A stretch of 64,000 bases of DNA from Limonium bicolor (Eukaryota; Streptophyta; Magnoliopsida; Caryophyllales; Plumbaginaceae). The stretch covers positions 344,285,636 to 344,349,635 of the forward strand of contig CM041776.1 in the NCBI GenBank assembly GCA_023374045.1. The letters run 5' to 3'. Below, piece by piece: positions 1 through 12,602 of the stretch (within the stretch, counting starts at the first letter, position 1; each line of letters begins with the position of its first letter). The translations under genes and the position numbers were made by a program. The notes beneath the pieces were generated by a model. The model was not told the DNA's origin, did not search any database, and was given only the letters and a program-made list of their open reading frames with translations.

Positions 1-589
1 TTTAAGGGCCTAATGGTACCTAATTAATAGTGGTAAGGAAAATTAAATCCAAAGAAATAAAGAAACGCTTAAAAGGGCGAAAAACGCTAAATAAGCGTTA
101 AATGACCATAGGAGGTATGAGGCCTCGGTTAGCGTATTATACGGATCCTAAAGGTTTAATAAGACCTAAATAATATATGGGAACAACTCCCGAAAAAAAC
201 GGATCCAAATAATGTATTAAAACGCTAATAGAGCTTTAACGCACGTTTTTCGAGAAAACCCGAAAACATGATTTTAAGTGGTCAAACGAACCCGTAAAAA
301 TTATAAGTCATTAAATAAATATTATTAAGCATTTATGGAAGCTTAATAACCAATAAAAATAAAGAAACGAGAAAATTCTGGAAAACGGGCCTGGTTAGTG
401 AACAGTATCTAAACCGGGTAAAATAACGAGCGTTTTCTGTAAAAGACGAAAAACGCTCCAGCTGGTATAACTGTAGGGGGCCGGTTTTTATCAGTCAAAT
501 AACTCCCTCACACACATGTAACTAGCTAACTAAATAAGAGAGCCAAAAAGCAAAAAAAACATAAAGTAAAAGCTACTTTATTTACTTTC

Positions 590-1090
590 CTCTCACCTCA
601 CTCTCACAACTCACTCACCTCTCTCTTTCCTCTCCCCCTCCACCGAATTCTCCCTTCTCTCTCTGCTGGAATGGCGATTTTTGGAGCTCCCCACAACAAC
701 CATGGCTACTCCATCTTCTTCCTCATGCTTCATCCTCATGTAAGCTCCAAATCGAAAACAAATTACATATTTGAACTCCCCTCATTCTCCTCTATCGTTC
801 CCTCTTTTCAAAATTCGAAAAGGATGAGTTTCATCTCCATGGGTTTTCCCCATTCAAAGAGAAAATAACACCAATGGGTAGCTTGGAGTCTTCTCTCTCC
901 ATTGAGGTAAAAATCTACATGAAAAACTCATGTTTTCTTCACCTTCCTTCATAACCGATTTTTGCCCCATTTGTAATGCTCTATTTTTCTCTCTCTTTGG
1001 AGCATAATATCAACCTTGCAATGGTGGTGGATTCACCTTCTTGAACCAAGGGCTAAAACCCCTCCTAAAACACTCCAAAGGTAAACCCTA
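590..1090 (+). promoter_or_regulatory. Conserved LTR leader: pyrimidine tract and two putative splice donors
   Basis: A CT-rich block (~590-665) is followed by an ATG-containing stretch, then CATTGAG|GTAAAA (donor GT at 907-908) and CCAAAG|GTAAACC (donor GT at 1081-1082). The same order occurs in the 3' LTR (10902 and 11075), the solo LTR (29170 and 29335), the terminal partial LTR (63515 and 63671) and, on the minus strand, the E2 LTRs. I infer a transcribed, possibly spliced leader. No TATA box can be assigned with confidence. Confidence 0.4.
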
Positions 1091-2144
1091 GAATTTTATT
1101 TTAAACACTTCAATGAATTAGTGTTAACTTAAGGGTTAGTAGTTTAATTACAATTGTTTTGTGTGTTTGGATGATGGGAATGGAGTTTGGCAACTCCATT
1201 CCCCATATGGCCGATTTGGGGCAAGAAAGAAAGGAGAGGGGGATTGGAAAAGGAATGAAGGAATTATAAGCTCAAGGTAGAGCTCCTCCTTAATGCTAAG
1301 TTTTAATGCATTAGAATAGGGAATGGGTGAACTAATTAAAGAACCCCAAAATAATGTATTAGTAATGCCATTTTGGAAGTTTGAGTATTTGTGAATTTGT
1401 ATGTGGATTGTAGGCCTTGGAGCCAAGTATGTTGTGTATGAGTATTAGTATTGATGTTTGATGGAGTATTGGTGTATTGGGAAGGATTTATATTTGTATT
1501 GATTGCTGGTAGGACCCTTGTAAGGGTGTGGCTAGATTAGGAATGAATTTGGTGAGAATTGGTATGTGTGGCCAAGTAAGAAAAGTAGATGAATTATGGC
1601 AAAATTTTGGTAGGAATATGTGCATTTGTGAATGACTTGGTCAATGGGAGAACCAAGAGGTGTATTGGGGTTGTAGGGATGTCTAATGACCATGGAATGA
1701 TATTTGAAGTATGGGAGTACTAGATGCAAAATCTGTAGCAAAGATGCAAGGAATGCCTTGGAGAAACTAGGAAGAACTAGAGTATAAGACTTGGTAAAGT
1801 AAATGTTGGAACTTGGGTATAGAAGGTGCAAATTGCTTGGAAATGAATTGTCATGGTGAGATGATTTAGGATGCTAATAGTGGCATTTGGTTGAGAAGTA
1901 ATGGATGGTAGAATGGAGTTTAAAAATCTGTAGCATTGAAGGATGAAAAAACTGTTGTAAGTGTGGAAGGGAAGTATGGAATTGTGTAAGTTGATGATGG
2001 ATTTGGTAAGGAGTTTGGTGGATGAACTAAGGCAATTTGGAGGGCCTAGGTAGTGTTTAAACATGTGGGATTACATGTAGGAAGATTGGAGAAACAATGG
2101 GCAAAGAATAGAACTGAAAACAGAAATAAAAATGCAAATACTGG

Positions 2145-2533
2145 GCCGGACCGACCTTGGGACCGAACTTGCAAGGTCGGTCGAGCCCAGATTTACAAAG
2201 ACGGGAAAGCTTCTGGAATGGACCGGACTTGCAAGTTCGGTCGGACCAGAGAAATCTCCCGTCTGAAACCTACTGGAATGGACCGACCTTGCGACCGGAC
2301 TTGCAAGGTCGGTCGACATAAAATTTTTCCGCCTTGTAAGTTACTGGAATGGACCGACCTTGCGACCGGACTTGCAAGGTCGGTCGGGCTAAAAATTTCA
2401 CGTCAGGTAACACACTGGAATGGACCGATCTTGGGACCGGACTTGCAAGGTCGGTCGGCCCTGTAATTTTCCAGCGTATTATCCTACTGACTTCGACCGA
2501 CCTTGGGACCGACCCTGGGTAAGGTCGGTCGAG
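2145..2533 (+). repeat. Tandem hairpin array in 5' LTR of A1
   Basis: Six units start near 2149, 2221, 2281, 2351, 2422 and 2495 (spacing 60-73 bp). Each carries the inverted pair GACCGACCTTG ... CAAGGTCGGTC or a close variant, separated by a few bases. Spacers share TACTGGAATG. The array gives rise to a chance open frame (2053-2466) that is not protein-like. Confidence 0.9.
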
Positions 2534-2559
2534 TCATACAAAAAAAAATTAAATTAAAT

Positions 2560-2562
<3 letters not shown>

Positions 2563-2598
<36 letters not shown>
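2563..2598. repeat. (AT)n microsatellite
   Basis: An uninterrupted AT dinucleotide run lies directly after the hairpin array. The copy in the 3' LTR (12575-12598) is shorter, so length has changed since insertion. Confidence 0.95.
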
Positions 2599-2602
<4 letters not shown>

Positions 2603-4251
2603 ACCCACATATACATATGTACATATATGTAAGTATACCGATGTTAAGTAAGAAAACTAACTTAAAGGAAGTAAACAATGTGTAAGTATAAGAACATTAA
2701 GTGAAACCGAAACAACGGGACAACAGGGTAAGTACGGGAGTAGCAATTATGTATGTAATGTAATGCGTAGTATTGATTGAACCGTTTGGCATGTAGCCAG
2801 GGGTTCAAGAATAGGGCTCGAGGAACAAATAAGGACTAAGGAACAAGAGGGCACCGGTAAAGTAAATTGCAGAAAAAGTTATGATTTCTTCATGCCCTGT
2901 ATCCTAATCTGGTTACCCCGATTTGTGTGCTTATTTGATCACCTAAATAAGATAAATGCATGAATCGGACTATATTGCACTTACCTGTGCTTGACTTATG
3001 TTGTTCTTGATATTTATTGTCTTGAGCACTAGTTTGTATAATTCATGAAATATATGAATGATGATGAATGGTATTCGAATCTTGTATTGTACTTAAGTAT
3101 TGTATTGCATTTCGTATGAATGGGTATTGAGCAATGTATTTGTGTATGTGGCTTGTATGAATGACTTCTGCTAATTCCTAACTACCTAACTCCTAACTTA
3201 AGTGAGTAAACTGGAATGAGTAGAAGTCCGATATAGCTCGGCCACGCGTGAGGATGCGGAGTCACAAGAGCTTGGCTGCAATTCCTGACTCTTAAACTGG
3301 TCCGCGGCCCAAATCCCTTAAATGGGTAGCATCCCGGATTGGTGAGTCAAGTAAATCCCGGAGGTGGGACGGAGTAGTCCCCAGGGCCGGAGGTCCCGAC
3401 GACTTAACATGAGTAAGAGTAAGAGTAAGTAAGTATGTATGAGTATGAGTATGAGTATGTATGTGTATGTATGAAGTAATGAGTAAAAGAGTAATCTCCA
3501 CCCGATTAACCCGGGTGGACCAATGAAGCTAACAAGAACTGTACTTTGTGTATGTAATGAGTATGTGTATTCGGAAGAAGGTAAGTATGTGTTGGATGGT
3601 TATATTGTATTCCTTGTATGTAATGAAGTGTATGTGTGTATGCCTTGCGTAAGTATTATTGTATTGTGTGTAAGAGCATGTATGCATGTATGTTTGTATG
3701 AAAATGAACTGCATGTATTCGACCAAGTGGTCGGCGTACCCTCACTAGTACGCGGGGTATGCGGTTATCATGTGCAGCGAAAGCTGACCCCCTAGGGGGA
3801 ACGTTTTTAGTGTGCAGGTATCCGAAGCGAATATGGTCAAGGTAAGAGACCGGAGGCACACCCTTGTAATTAGAAGCAAGTAGTTTGTGGGGAACGGGTA
3901 GTAAGTAGTCTCTTAGTGAGTACGTATGAACTTGGAAGAGGTATTATACTTGTATAAGGATCTTAGTAAACTCGGTATGTGGATTATATTGTATTGTATT
4001 TAAAGTATTGTATCGAATGGAAGATTGTAGAATTTATTGGTATACGGAGTGTGTATGGTAGGTATGTAACACTCGGGATTCCGGTCTATCAGACCGATGT
4101 TGTATGTAGAAGAAGTAGCCTTTTTAGTCACGTGGGTGACTAACGGCATTGTATCACCCACTGTATGTAAGTATGTATCCGCTGCGTGTATCTGATGTGT
4201 AAGGAGATTGGACGGTAAGCATTGTATTAATGGTAGGGGTGTTACAAAAAG

Positions 4252-4263
4252 TGGTATCAGAGC
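4252..4263 (+). other. Primer binding site (initiator Met tRNA) of A1
   Basis: TGGTATCAGAGC begins 5 bases after the LTR end at 4246. It is the standard plant PBS, complementary to the 3' end of tRNA-iMet. Confidence 0.93.
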
Positions 4264-7200
4264 GAAGTATCGCTCTGATGACTGGAAATACCGAGTTTAG
4301 GAATACCGAGTTAGGAATTAGAAGCTTAGGGCTAAGGGCTGAGTGTTAGCATTAGAGATATGCTAGTTAGGAACTACCGGTGAGTACCGGATACCGACAA
4401 TACCAGACCCGCCCTCCACAATCCCACTGTATAACTTGGGAAAGAATGCCAGAGAGAAGGATAGACCTCTCATACTCGGGAAAACCCGATCTGGCAGTAG
4501 TGAGATAATCCTATAAGAGGAAAGGACTTGACTCACAGTAAATTCCAGGAATTGGAAGTCCCGGAAACGAATCCCGGTTGAACAACAACAGCCGCACTTA
4601 ATGGCGGTAGAATGAGAACTCCAACTATAAGGAGGCTACAACATGCAACAGCATGGGGCGACATGCCTAGCAGTCGTGAAACCTGGCTAGACAACCAACA
4701 ACAGGAAAAGAAGCACTAACCGTGCAACAAAATGGAAAAGGGAACAGTAATGGGACCCGAGACACAAGTCTACGGAACGACAATAGCTAAGTAATACCAC
4801 CAACGGTATGCTAGCTGACTAAGGACATAGTCAGGAGTGGTTAACTCCCAAACTACAACGCCATTAAGGTTGCAATACCTGGCCAATATAGCTCAGAAAA
4901 CTACGAGAACAACCATGAGATATAATCCAATAGGACTACAAGAGTAGTGCCTAAACGAGGTAGGCTCAGTAACCACCACAAATGTGTGGGAACGAGTCAC
5001 AAGGAACAACACTAAACCAAATAGAGTGGGAATCTCCCAGGATTGGAGAAGTACCCAGATCTATGACAGCCATGTCTAGACCAACTAGAAGCTACCTAAA
5101 GGATCGAGTATACCAATTGTAGGTCAATAAGGTCAAAGGAAGAGTCGACAAGACTACCAAATGCAAGCGGAAACCCTACCAAGATTGGTATAGGATTACC
5201 CAAAAACCACCATTACCACGCACTTGCCACGGCAAGTGCAGTAAGGACAGAGATACGTAAGGAAACTCTAACACGTCACAAGTACATAGTAATGTGCTGT
5301 GACCGTAATGAAACAACTACAGGATCACACATCCTAACGACTAGAAGTATAGAACCTTGGGAAGGCCTAACGGCCCGACCACTGTACCTAGTACATACCA
5401 GTCAGCGAGAAGCTAGACTTGGTCAAGACCTCAAGCATGGCTATGCCATGAGAGATTTCTTTTAACACCGAACCATTGTTTTTAAAAAAAAACCCAAAAT
5501 TTTTCTTTCAAACCACCACCTTCTTTTAAAACCTTGGATTTTAAAACCAAACCAACAGAATTACGGTGAGTATCATAGAATGATACAAGAGGATTTGGCA
5601 ACAGAATACTTCACCTAGGCGTGTGACGAACACTACGAGTGTACCCAATTACGGGATGTGGGACAACCGCACTCCGAAGGAGCTTGCGGGCCTGACACGT
5701 AGTCGGGTAAGTGGTAACGTATCAACATGGTACCCCACGTATGTATACATGTAGTGTGCGACACACGAGAAGTAGTCAACTCCGTTCTACGGACCATGAG
5801 TAAATTTTAACCAGGACAGCTGGTCACCTCAGACGATCAAGGAAGAGGAAACTCAGTTAAGGAACAAGTATAAGGAACTCAGAGAAGCCATCTGGAGATA
5901 AGGAATGAAGATTGGGAAGTGCAAAAAGCACAGACAAGTAAGTATAGACATTGAATATGTCTCAAATGATTCAAGCAATTACCTGACAGCTGGATGGGAT
6001 ACCCAGCCTAAATACCGTAAGGTGAATGCCTAACGTGAACCTAACAATGCTCAACAAACGGGGCGGAATTCCCAAGAGCAACCCCAAGATTACCACAAGT
6101 ATACCCCATCATTGAAGGGGATATCAAACCTGGTCTTAAGCACTAGGAGCAAGTGTAAACAGTCTACCCAAGGGCGGAGACGTCATAACCCAAAGGGAAT
6201 AACTCAAATACAATACCACAAGGCGGTATAGTGATAACATATCATAAACGTTAGCCGGATGTAACGGCATAACCTAACAACACCCAAGAGCAATCCTTGA
6301 GGGTGACTGGACTAACAACAGTCAAACAAAGTGTCAAGACAAGAGTACAGGAGCTGGAACGAGCACTCGGTTAAGACACCGAAGGGATTTCACTTGACAG
6401 GAAATACCCTAGTCTACAAAAGGCACTGATCAGCACCAGATTGCCTAAGAGTCTCCTATGAACGGAAGCGCGATGTCACGACTTACCACGGAACCCAGCA
6501 ATACCTCCAACCTATGGGGTATACATGGAGTGGAGACATGTACAAGCAGCTTGCAAGGAGCATAGCTCGCAGCAATAAGGCTCAGAAGCCGTAAACCAAA
6601 TACGTGATATAAACTTAAACGGTTGCAAAACCTGCACCAGTTATTAGCAAGACGTACGAGAGGTATTGCCCCATACGACAAGAAATCAACAACTGGACCA
6701 TCAATTTAAACCCAACTTTATGAGTGGCTTGAACTGATGGCTATCTCAATGTCACTGTCACTAGAGCACCAGTCTAGTATACAGTTGACAAGCCGTTAAT
6801 TGCCTTCTTGTCTTCTGTAGCAATTGTACACAGAGGCATAAGAATCAGGATAATGCCAACACTGGCATAGTCCACATTTGGACACTACGAGAAACCCAAG
6901 GGAAGGTACCCCTCGTTAGCCAAAGACCACCAACGTGGTGATGATGTGAACCCTTAGAAAAGGCTTTCATCTACTATAACAATAAAGCCTACGCAATAGA
7001 TATTGCCAAGGGCGATGGAATAAGGAAATGAGATTTCCAAACCATTACGACTTAAGGAGTAAGCATACTCCATATGCACTCAAGCCTGTGGTGAACCGTT
7101 GTATAAACACCAACATGATAAACCTTGTCAGGAGACTTATGAGCGGAAGCAAACCTCTCAACAAGAACCTTCACTTACCAGTGATGAAATACCCTTCAAT

Positions 7201-9932
7201 TGGGGAGCGGGACCAGAAAACCCCTAGAGTTCTTGGGATGTCCCGGTGATATGCATACAAGTGGAACTACACAGCTAGAGCCTATAACCAATGCTCAGCA
7301 CTGGAAGACAATAATTGTCAAACAATCTATGTGAATACACATTGAACACCACGAATGACTAACGCTCAAGAGGGCTTATGACCCGATGAGTTATCTCATC
7401 CTTGGTCAACCAAGATACTTGGTAAATTGTATCACAAATGATGACGGAATATGAGGTAAGCTAACCTACACATGAAACCTAAAGTGGAAGAACATCTTCA
7501 CATTAGAATTATGATACTGCGGTATGCTACGACAACTGTCATATACACGAATATAGGAAACCCTCAGCGTATACACACCATAAGAAATGGTGCCAATGAT
7601 AGTAACAGTGACTAAAGAGAAACTACCACAGTAACGGAGTCAGTAAAAACAATGTTGTACAATGAGTAAGAATATGGTGCGCAACAAGCGACCGCTATGA
7701 GGAAGTAGATAAGCAATGACACGGAGTATAAGTATGAGATGACACACAGAAATATTCTTTCCTATCACATAAGTGACTTACTGTCAAGCGTTTACGCCTC
7801 TGCACTCTGTATGACTGAGTGTTTTGGCATTGCACTTGTTCAGCTAATGATCTAATGAGATGGCTAGGGATATGGAGAATGTAAACCGTAGTAAATCTTT
7901 CCTTTCACCACGAACATGGCATAAGCCAGTCAAGCAAGCTTAGCAACATACAGTGCGGCCTAAGGCCAAAGAAGCACGAAGAGTGTACAACACATTAGTA
8001 ATCACAAGATGTGAATTCCATTGGAATATAAGGTGAAAGGAGATACAAGGAAGTCACTAGGACCAACGCATAGAAAATTCAAGGTCATACAAGTGAAGAA
8101 CACTTGTACTGAACCAGAAGAACTGCTATAATTTAGAAGCTAGTGACAACAGAGGAAGCACTACAGTTAAGTGGTGACTTAACCTCGCCTGACAATAAGT
8201 CGGAGGAACTTAACGAATAATCGTGGAAGCACGAATAGCATGTGCAGAAGATTACCAGAGAGCTGGCTATAAATCTTAAACTCATTGAGTTCAAACACGG
8301 TAAAAGAATACCGCATTTGTTTAATAAACCTTATGCCCATAATAGACGGATAAAAGGTGATGTGTAACACGTTAAGGATAACAAGAAGGGTGGATAACCC
8401 AAGTTATCAGGGTCGCGCAGCAGAAGCTAGTGGGCCCTAGCTAGGAGATTAATGTACCTGGTGAGTATAATAAAAGGCACATTAATGCCTTGAAGCGGAG
8501 TAGGCTAGAACCGAATTAACTATGAGTTAAATAAACTCATATAGGAATTCTTGGTGCAAAGACTAAACCATTGGTATGGTTAAGACCCTTTGACCAGAGC
8601 ATATTATATAGTATACCGTAGTGAAGCTAGACGCTTCAGACGGCCCGAATTAAATAAGCAATGTCTAATATTAACATATTGGAGATTACGTGGGCGTAAT
8701 CCCTTTTAAGGGGGTAGAGCGAAAACCGCTTAATGTAAGTTTTGTGAATAAACACATAAACCATAATGTGCATAGCACAAATGAGAACCAAATTGATGAT
8801 TGATACTATGTTAAATAAACATAAGTACTCATTCATATTGTAATTATGGTAATTAGGCATTAGACATGCAAATACCATGGGATGGATATATATATCTTGT
8901 AACACCAATGTAAGAGTATTAGTAAAAGAAAAGTAATGAGTAGTGGACGGAGCTCCACAAGTATTGTAACCTTTGAAGAAGTAGTACGAAACGAATGAGG
9001 ATAGTAGATGAATGAAGTTCATGAGTAGTGGAATCGTAAGTAAATTATTTGAAGCAAATTGAAGACAACTAAATCTTATAAGTATGGTAACCCCTAGTTA
9101 GAATAATTGAAATGATGGAGAGTAATGGAGGGAAGTAATGAAGGCTGATGAAATGAGCATTTAGGTATTGAACCATGGAGTAAAGCATTCGGGAAGTAGA
9201 GTGAGGATGATTGATGGATCAATTCCATCCTTGGAGATGTATGAATTCGTATCACGACTAGAAAGAGTAAAAAGATAGAAAGTGAAAACAATTAAATTAT
9301 TTGTTTCATTGAATCTGATGTGGGAAGTCGAACTTGATCTTGATCATATCGAGGGAAACCGAACACAAATTGGGGTGGAAAGATAATTCAACACTGATGC
9401 TGATCACATCAGGGTCGAATGATTCTTGAAGCTCCCCTCAAGTGGTCACAAGAATCACACGTAGGATAGAAGTAATGTATATATATTGGACCTTGGAGTT
9501 ATATGTTTTAGGAAATTTCTAATTGGTAGTAGTGAAGTATTTCTCTTAGACTGAAGGTAAAGAATTTGTGAGAAGCTTGTACCGGAGAAGATAGTAGTGT
9601 AGCATGTGGTATTATTCCAAAGGCAGCAGGACATAGAGGAGTCCTGCGTCGAGATGACCGGAGTGCCCGCGGGATTGTATGTGTATTGCATTTCTTTGGG
9701 GATAGCTTTGCACTGTATGTATGCATGAACTTGGTAATGAAGAACCGGATAGTTAGTAGTAGCGCGGATTGGAGTAACTATTGTATATTGGTATGGTATG
9801 GTATGTAGGAACCTTGAGGGATGGATTTAGGAATTGTAAGAAGGAGGAACGTATAACCTTTGGCATAAACGGGTATGAATGAGTAAGTATAGCAATCCCA
9901 TAACCTCGAACAACTTTGAGGACAAAGTTCCT
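4264..9932 (+). other. Internal domain of A1, no genes recognised
   Basis: About 5.7 kb between PBS and PPT. All frames are short and broken, and no retroviral motif is recognisable. It is not random sequence, because at least two blocks (5601-5795 and 7791-7859) align by eye with the interior of E2 (38682-38880 and 38201-38270, opposite strand) in the same order relative to the PBS. Either it is a maintained non-coding interior, as in LARDs, or it is anciently decayed coding sequence. Confidence 0.8.
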
Positions 9933-9940
9933 AAGGGGGG
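9933..9940 (+). other. Polypurine tract of A1
   Basis: AAGGGGGG lies 5 bases upstream of the TG that opens the 3' LTR. The preceding GAGGACAAAGTTC resembles the conserved 3' motif of Tekay-type chromoviruses. Confidence 0.85.
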
Positions 9941-9945
9941 TAGAT

Positions 9946-12571
9946 TGAAATACCCCGAACTTAAACATAAGGATTAAAATTAACTTGATACGTATTTAAG
10001 GGCCTAATGGTACCTAATTAATAGTGGTAAGGAAAAATAAATCCAAAGAAATAAAGAAACGCTTAAAAGGGTGAAAAACGCTAAATAAGCGTTAAATGAC
10101 CATAGGAGGTATGAGGCCTCGGTTAGCGTATTATACGGATCCTAAAGGTTTAATAAGACCTAAATAATATATGGGAACAACTCCCGAAGAAAACGGATCC
10201 AAATAATGTATTAAAACGCTAATAGAGCTTTAACGCACATTTTTCGAGAAAACCCGAAAACGTGATTTTAAGTGGTCAAACGAACCCGTAAAATTATAAG
10301 TCATTAAATAAATATTATTAAGTATTTATGGAAGCTTAATAACCAATAAAAATAAAGAAACGAGAAAATTCTAGAAAACGGGCCCGATTAGTGAACAGTA
10401 CCTAAACCGGGTAAAATAACGAGCGTTTTCTGTAAAAGACGAAAAACGCTCCAGCCGGTATAACTGTAGGGGGCCGGTTTTTATCAGTCAAATAACTCCC
10501 TCACACACACATGTAACTAGCTAACTAAATAAGAGATCCAAAAAGCAAAAAAACAATAAAGTAAAAGCTACTTTATTTACTTTCCTCTCACCTCACTCTC
10601 ACAACTCACTCACCTCTCTCTTTCCTCTCCCCCTCCACCGAATTCTCCCTTCTCTCTCTGCTGGAATGGCGATTTTTGGAGCTCCCCACAACAACCATGG
10701 CTACTCCATCTTCTTCCTCATGCTCCATCCACATGTAAGCTCCAAATCGAAAACAAATTACATATTTGAACTCCCCTCATTCTCCTCTATCGTTCCCTCT
10801 TTTCAAAATTCAAAAAGGATGAGTTTCATCTCCATGGGTTTTCCCCATTCAAAGAGAAAATAGCACCAATGGGTAGCTTGGAGTCTTCTCTCTCCATTGA
10901 GGTAAAAATCTACATGAAAAACTCATGTTTTCTTCACCTTCCTTCATAACCGATTTTTCCCCATTTGTAATGCTCTATTTTTCTCTATCTTTGGAGCATA
11001 ATATCAACCTTGCAATGGTGGTGGATTCACCTTCTTGAACCAAGGGCTAAAACCCCTCCTAAAACACTCCAAAGGTAAACCCTAGAATTTTATTTTAAAC
11101 ACTTCAATGAATTAGTGTTAACTTAAGGGTTAGTAGTTTAATTACAATTGTTTTGTGTGTTTGGATGATGGGAATGGAGTTTGGCAACTTCATTCCCCAT
11201 ATGGCCGATTTGGGGCAAGAAAGAAAGGAGAGGAGGATTGGAAAAAGGAATGAAGGAATTATAAGCTCAAGATAAGAGCTCCTCCTTAATGCTAAGTTTT
11301 AATGCATTAGAATAATGGGAATGGGTGAACTAATTAAAGAACCCAAAATAATGTATTAGTAATGCCATTTTGGAAGTATGAGTATTTGTGAATTAGCATG
11401 TGGATTGTAGGCCTTGGAGCCAAGTATGTTGTGTATGAGTATTAGTATTGATGTTTGATGGAGTATTGGTGTATTGGGAAGGATTTATATTTGTATTGAT
11501 TGCTGGTAGGACCCTTGTAAGGGTGTGGCTAGATTAGGAATGAATTTGGTGAGAATTGGTATGTGTGGCCAAGTAAGAAAAGTAGATGAATTATGGCAAA
11601 ATTTTGGTAGGAATATGTACATTTGTGAATGACTTGGTCAATGGGAGAACCAAGAGGTGTATTGGGGATTGTAGGGATGTCTAATGACCATGGAATGATA
11701 TTTGAAGTATGGGAGTACTAGGATGCAAAATCTGTAGCAAAGAGTGCAAGGAATGCCTTGGAGAAACTAGGAAGAACTAGAGTATAAGACTTGGTAAAGT
11801 AAATGTTGGAACTTGGGTATAGAAGGTGCAAATTGCTTGGAAATGAATTGTCATGGTGAGATGAGGTATTTAGGATGCTAATAGTGGCATTGGTTGAGAA
11901 GTAATGGATGGTAGAATGGAGTTTAAAAATCTGTAGCATTGAAGGATGAAAAAACTGTTGTAAGTGTGGAAGGGAAGTGATGGAATTGTGTAAGTTGATT
12001 GATGGATTTGGTAAGGAGTTTGGTGGATGAACTAAGGCAATTTGGAGGGCCTAGGTAGTGTTTAAACATGTGGGATTACATGTAGGAAGATTGGAGAAAC
12101 AATGGGCAAAGTATAGAACTGAAAACAGAAATAAAAATGCAAATACTGGGCCGGACCGACCTTGGGACCGAACTTGCAAGGTCGGTCGAGCCCAGATTTA
12201 CAAAGACGGGAAAGCTTCTGGAATGGACCGGACTTGCAAGTTCGGTCGGACCAGAGAAATTCTCCCGTCTGAAACCTACTGGAATGGACCGACCTTGCGA
12301 CCGGACTTGCAAGGTCGGTCGACACAAAATTTTTCCGTCTTGTAAGTTACTGGAATGGACCGACCTTGCGACCGGACTTGCAAGGTCGGTCGGGCTAAAA
12401 ATTTCACGTCAGGTAACACACTGGAATGGACCGACCTTGGGACCGGACTTGCAAGGTCGGTCGGCCCTGTAATTTTCCAGCGTATTATCCTACTGACTTC
12501 GACCGACCTTGGGACCGACCCTGGGTAAGGTCGGTCGAGTCATACAAAAAAAAATTAAATTAAATTAAATA

Positions 12572-12602
<31 letters not shown>

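Larger units (their letters stand above)
1..4246 (+). repeat. 5' LTR of element A1 (49 bases missing at window edge)
   Basis: Position 1 aligns with position 9995 of the downstream copy and the two stay collinear to the GGTGTTACA end. Contents in order are a pyrimidine-rich leader (~590-665), two splice-donor-like GGTAA sites (907, 1081), a tandem hairpin array (2145-2533), an AT microsatellite (2563-2598) and a GT/AT-rich stretch with TATG-type repeats (~3000-4050). A frame of 65 codons at 671-868 survives in both copies, but not in the related LTRs at 28229 and 62432, so I do not call it a gene. Confidence 0.93.

Noticed and set aside
671..868. 65-codon frame repeated in both A1 LTRs (also 10666-10863)
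   Set aside because: It is kept only because the LTRs are near-identical. The related LTRs at 28229 and 62432 do not preserve it as protein, so it is leader sequence.
2053..2466. 137-codon frame over the hairpin array
   Set aside because: Its repeats (GMDRTCKFGR-like) are simply the translated tandem array; other frames of the array are open too.
3523..3795. 90-codon Val/Tyr/Cys-rich frame in A1 LTRs
   Set aside because: Caused by GTATGT-type low-complexity sequence and present on both strands.
4264..9932. Degenerate gag-pol searched for in the A1 interior
   Set aside because: No zinc knuckle, DTG, YxDD or integrase motif could be found by eye in any frame; left as non-coding.
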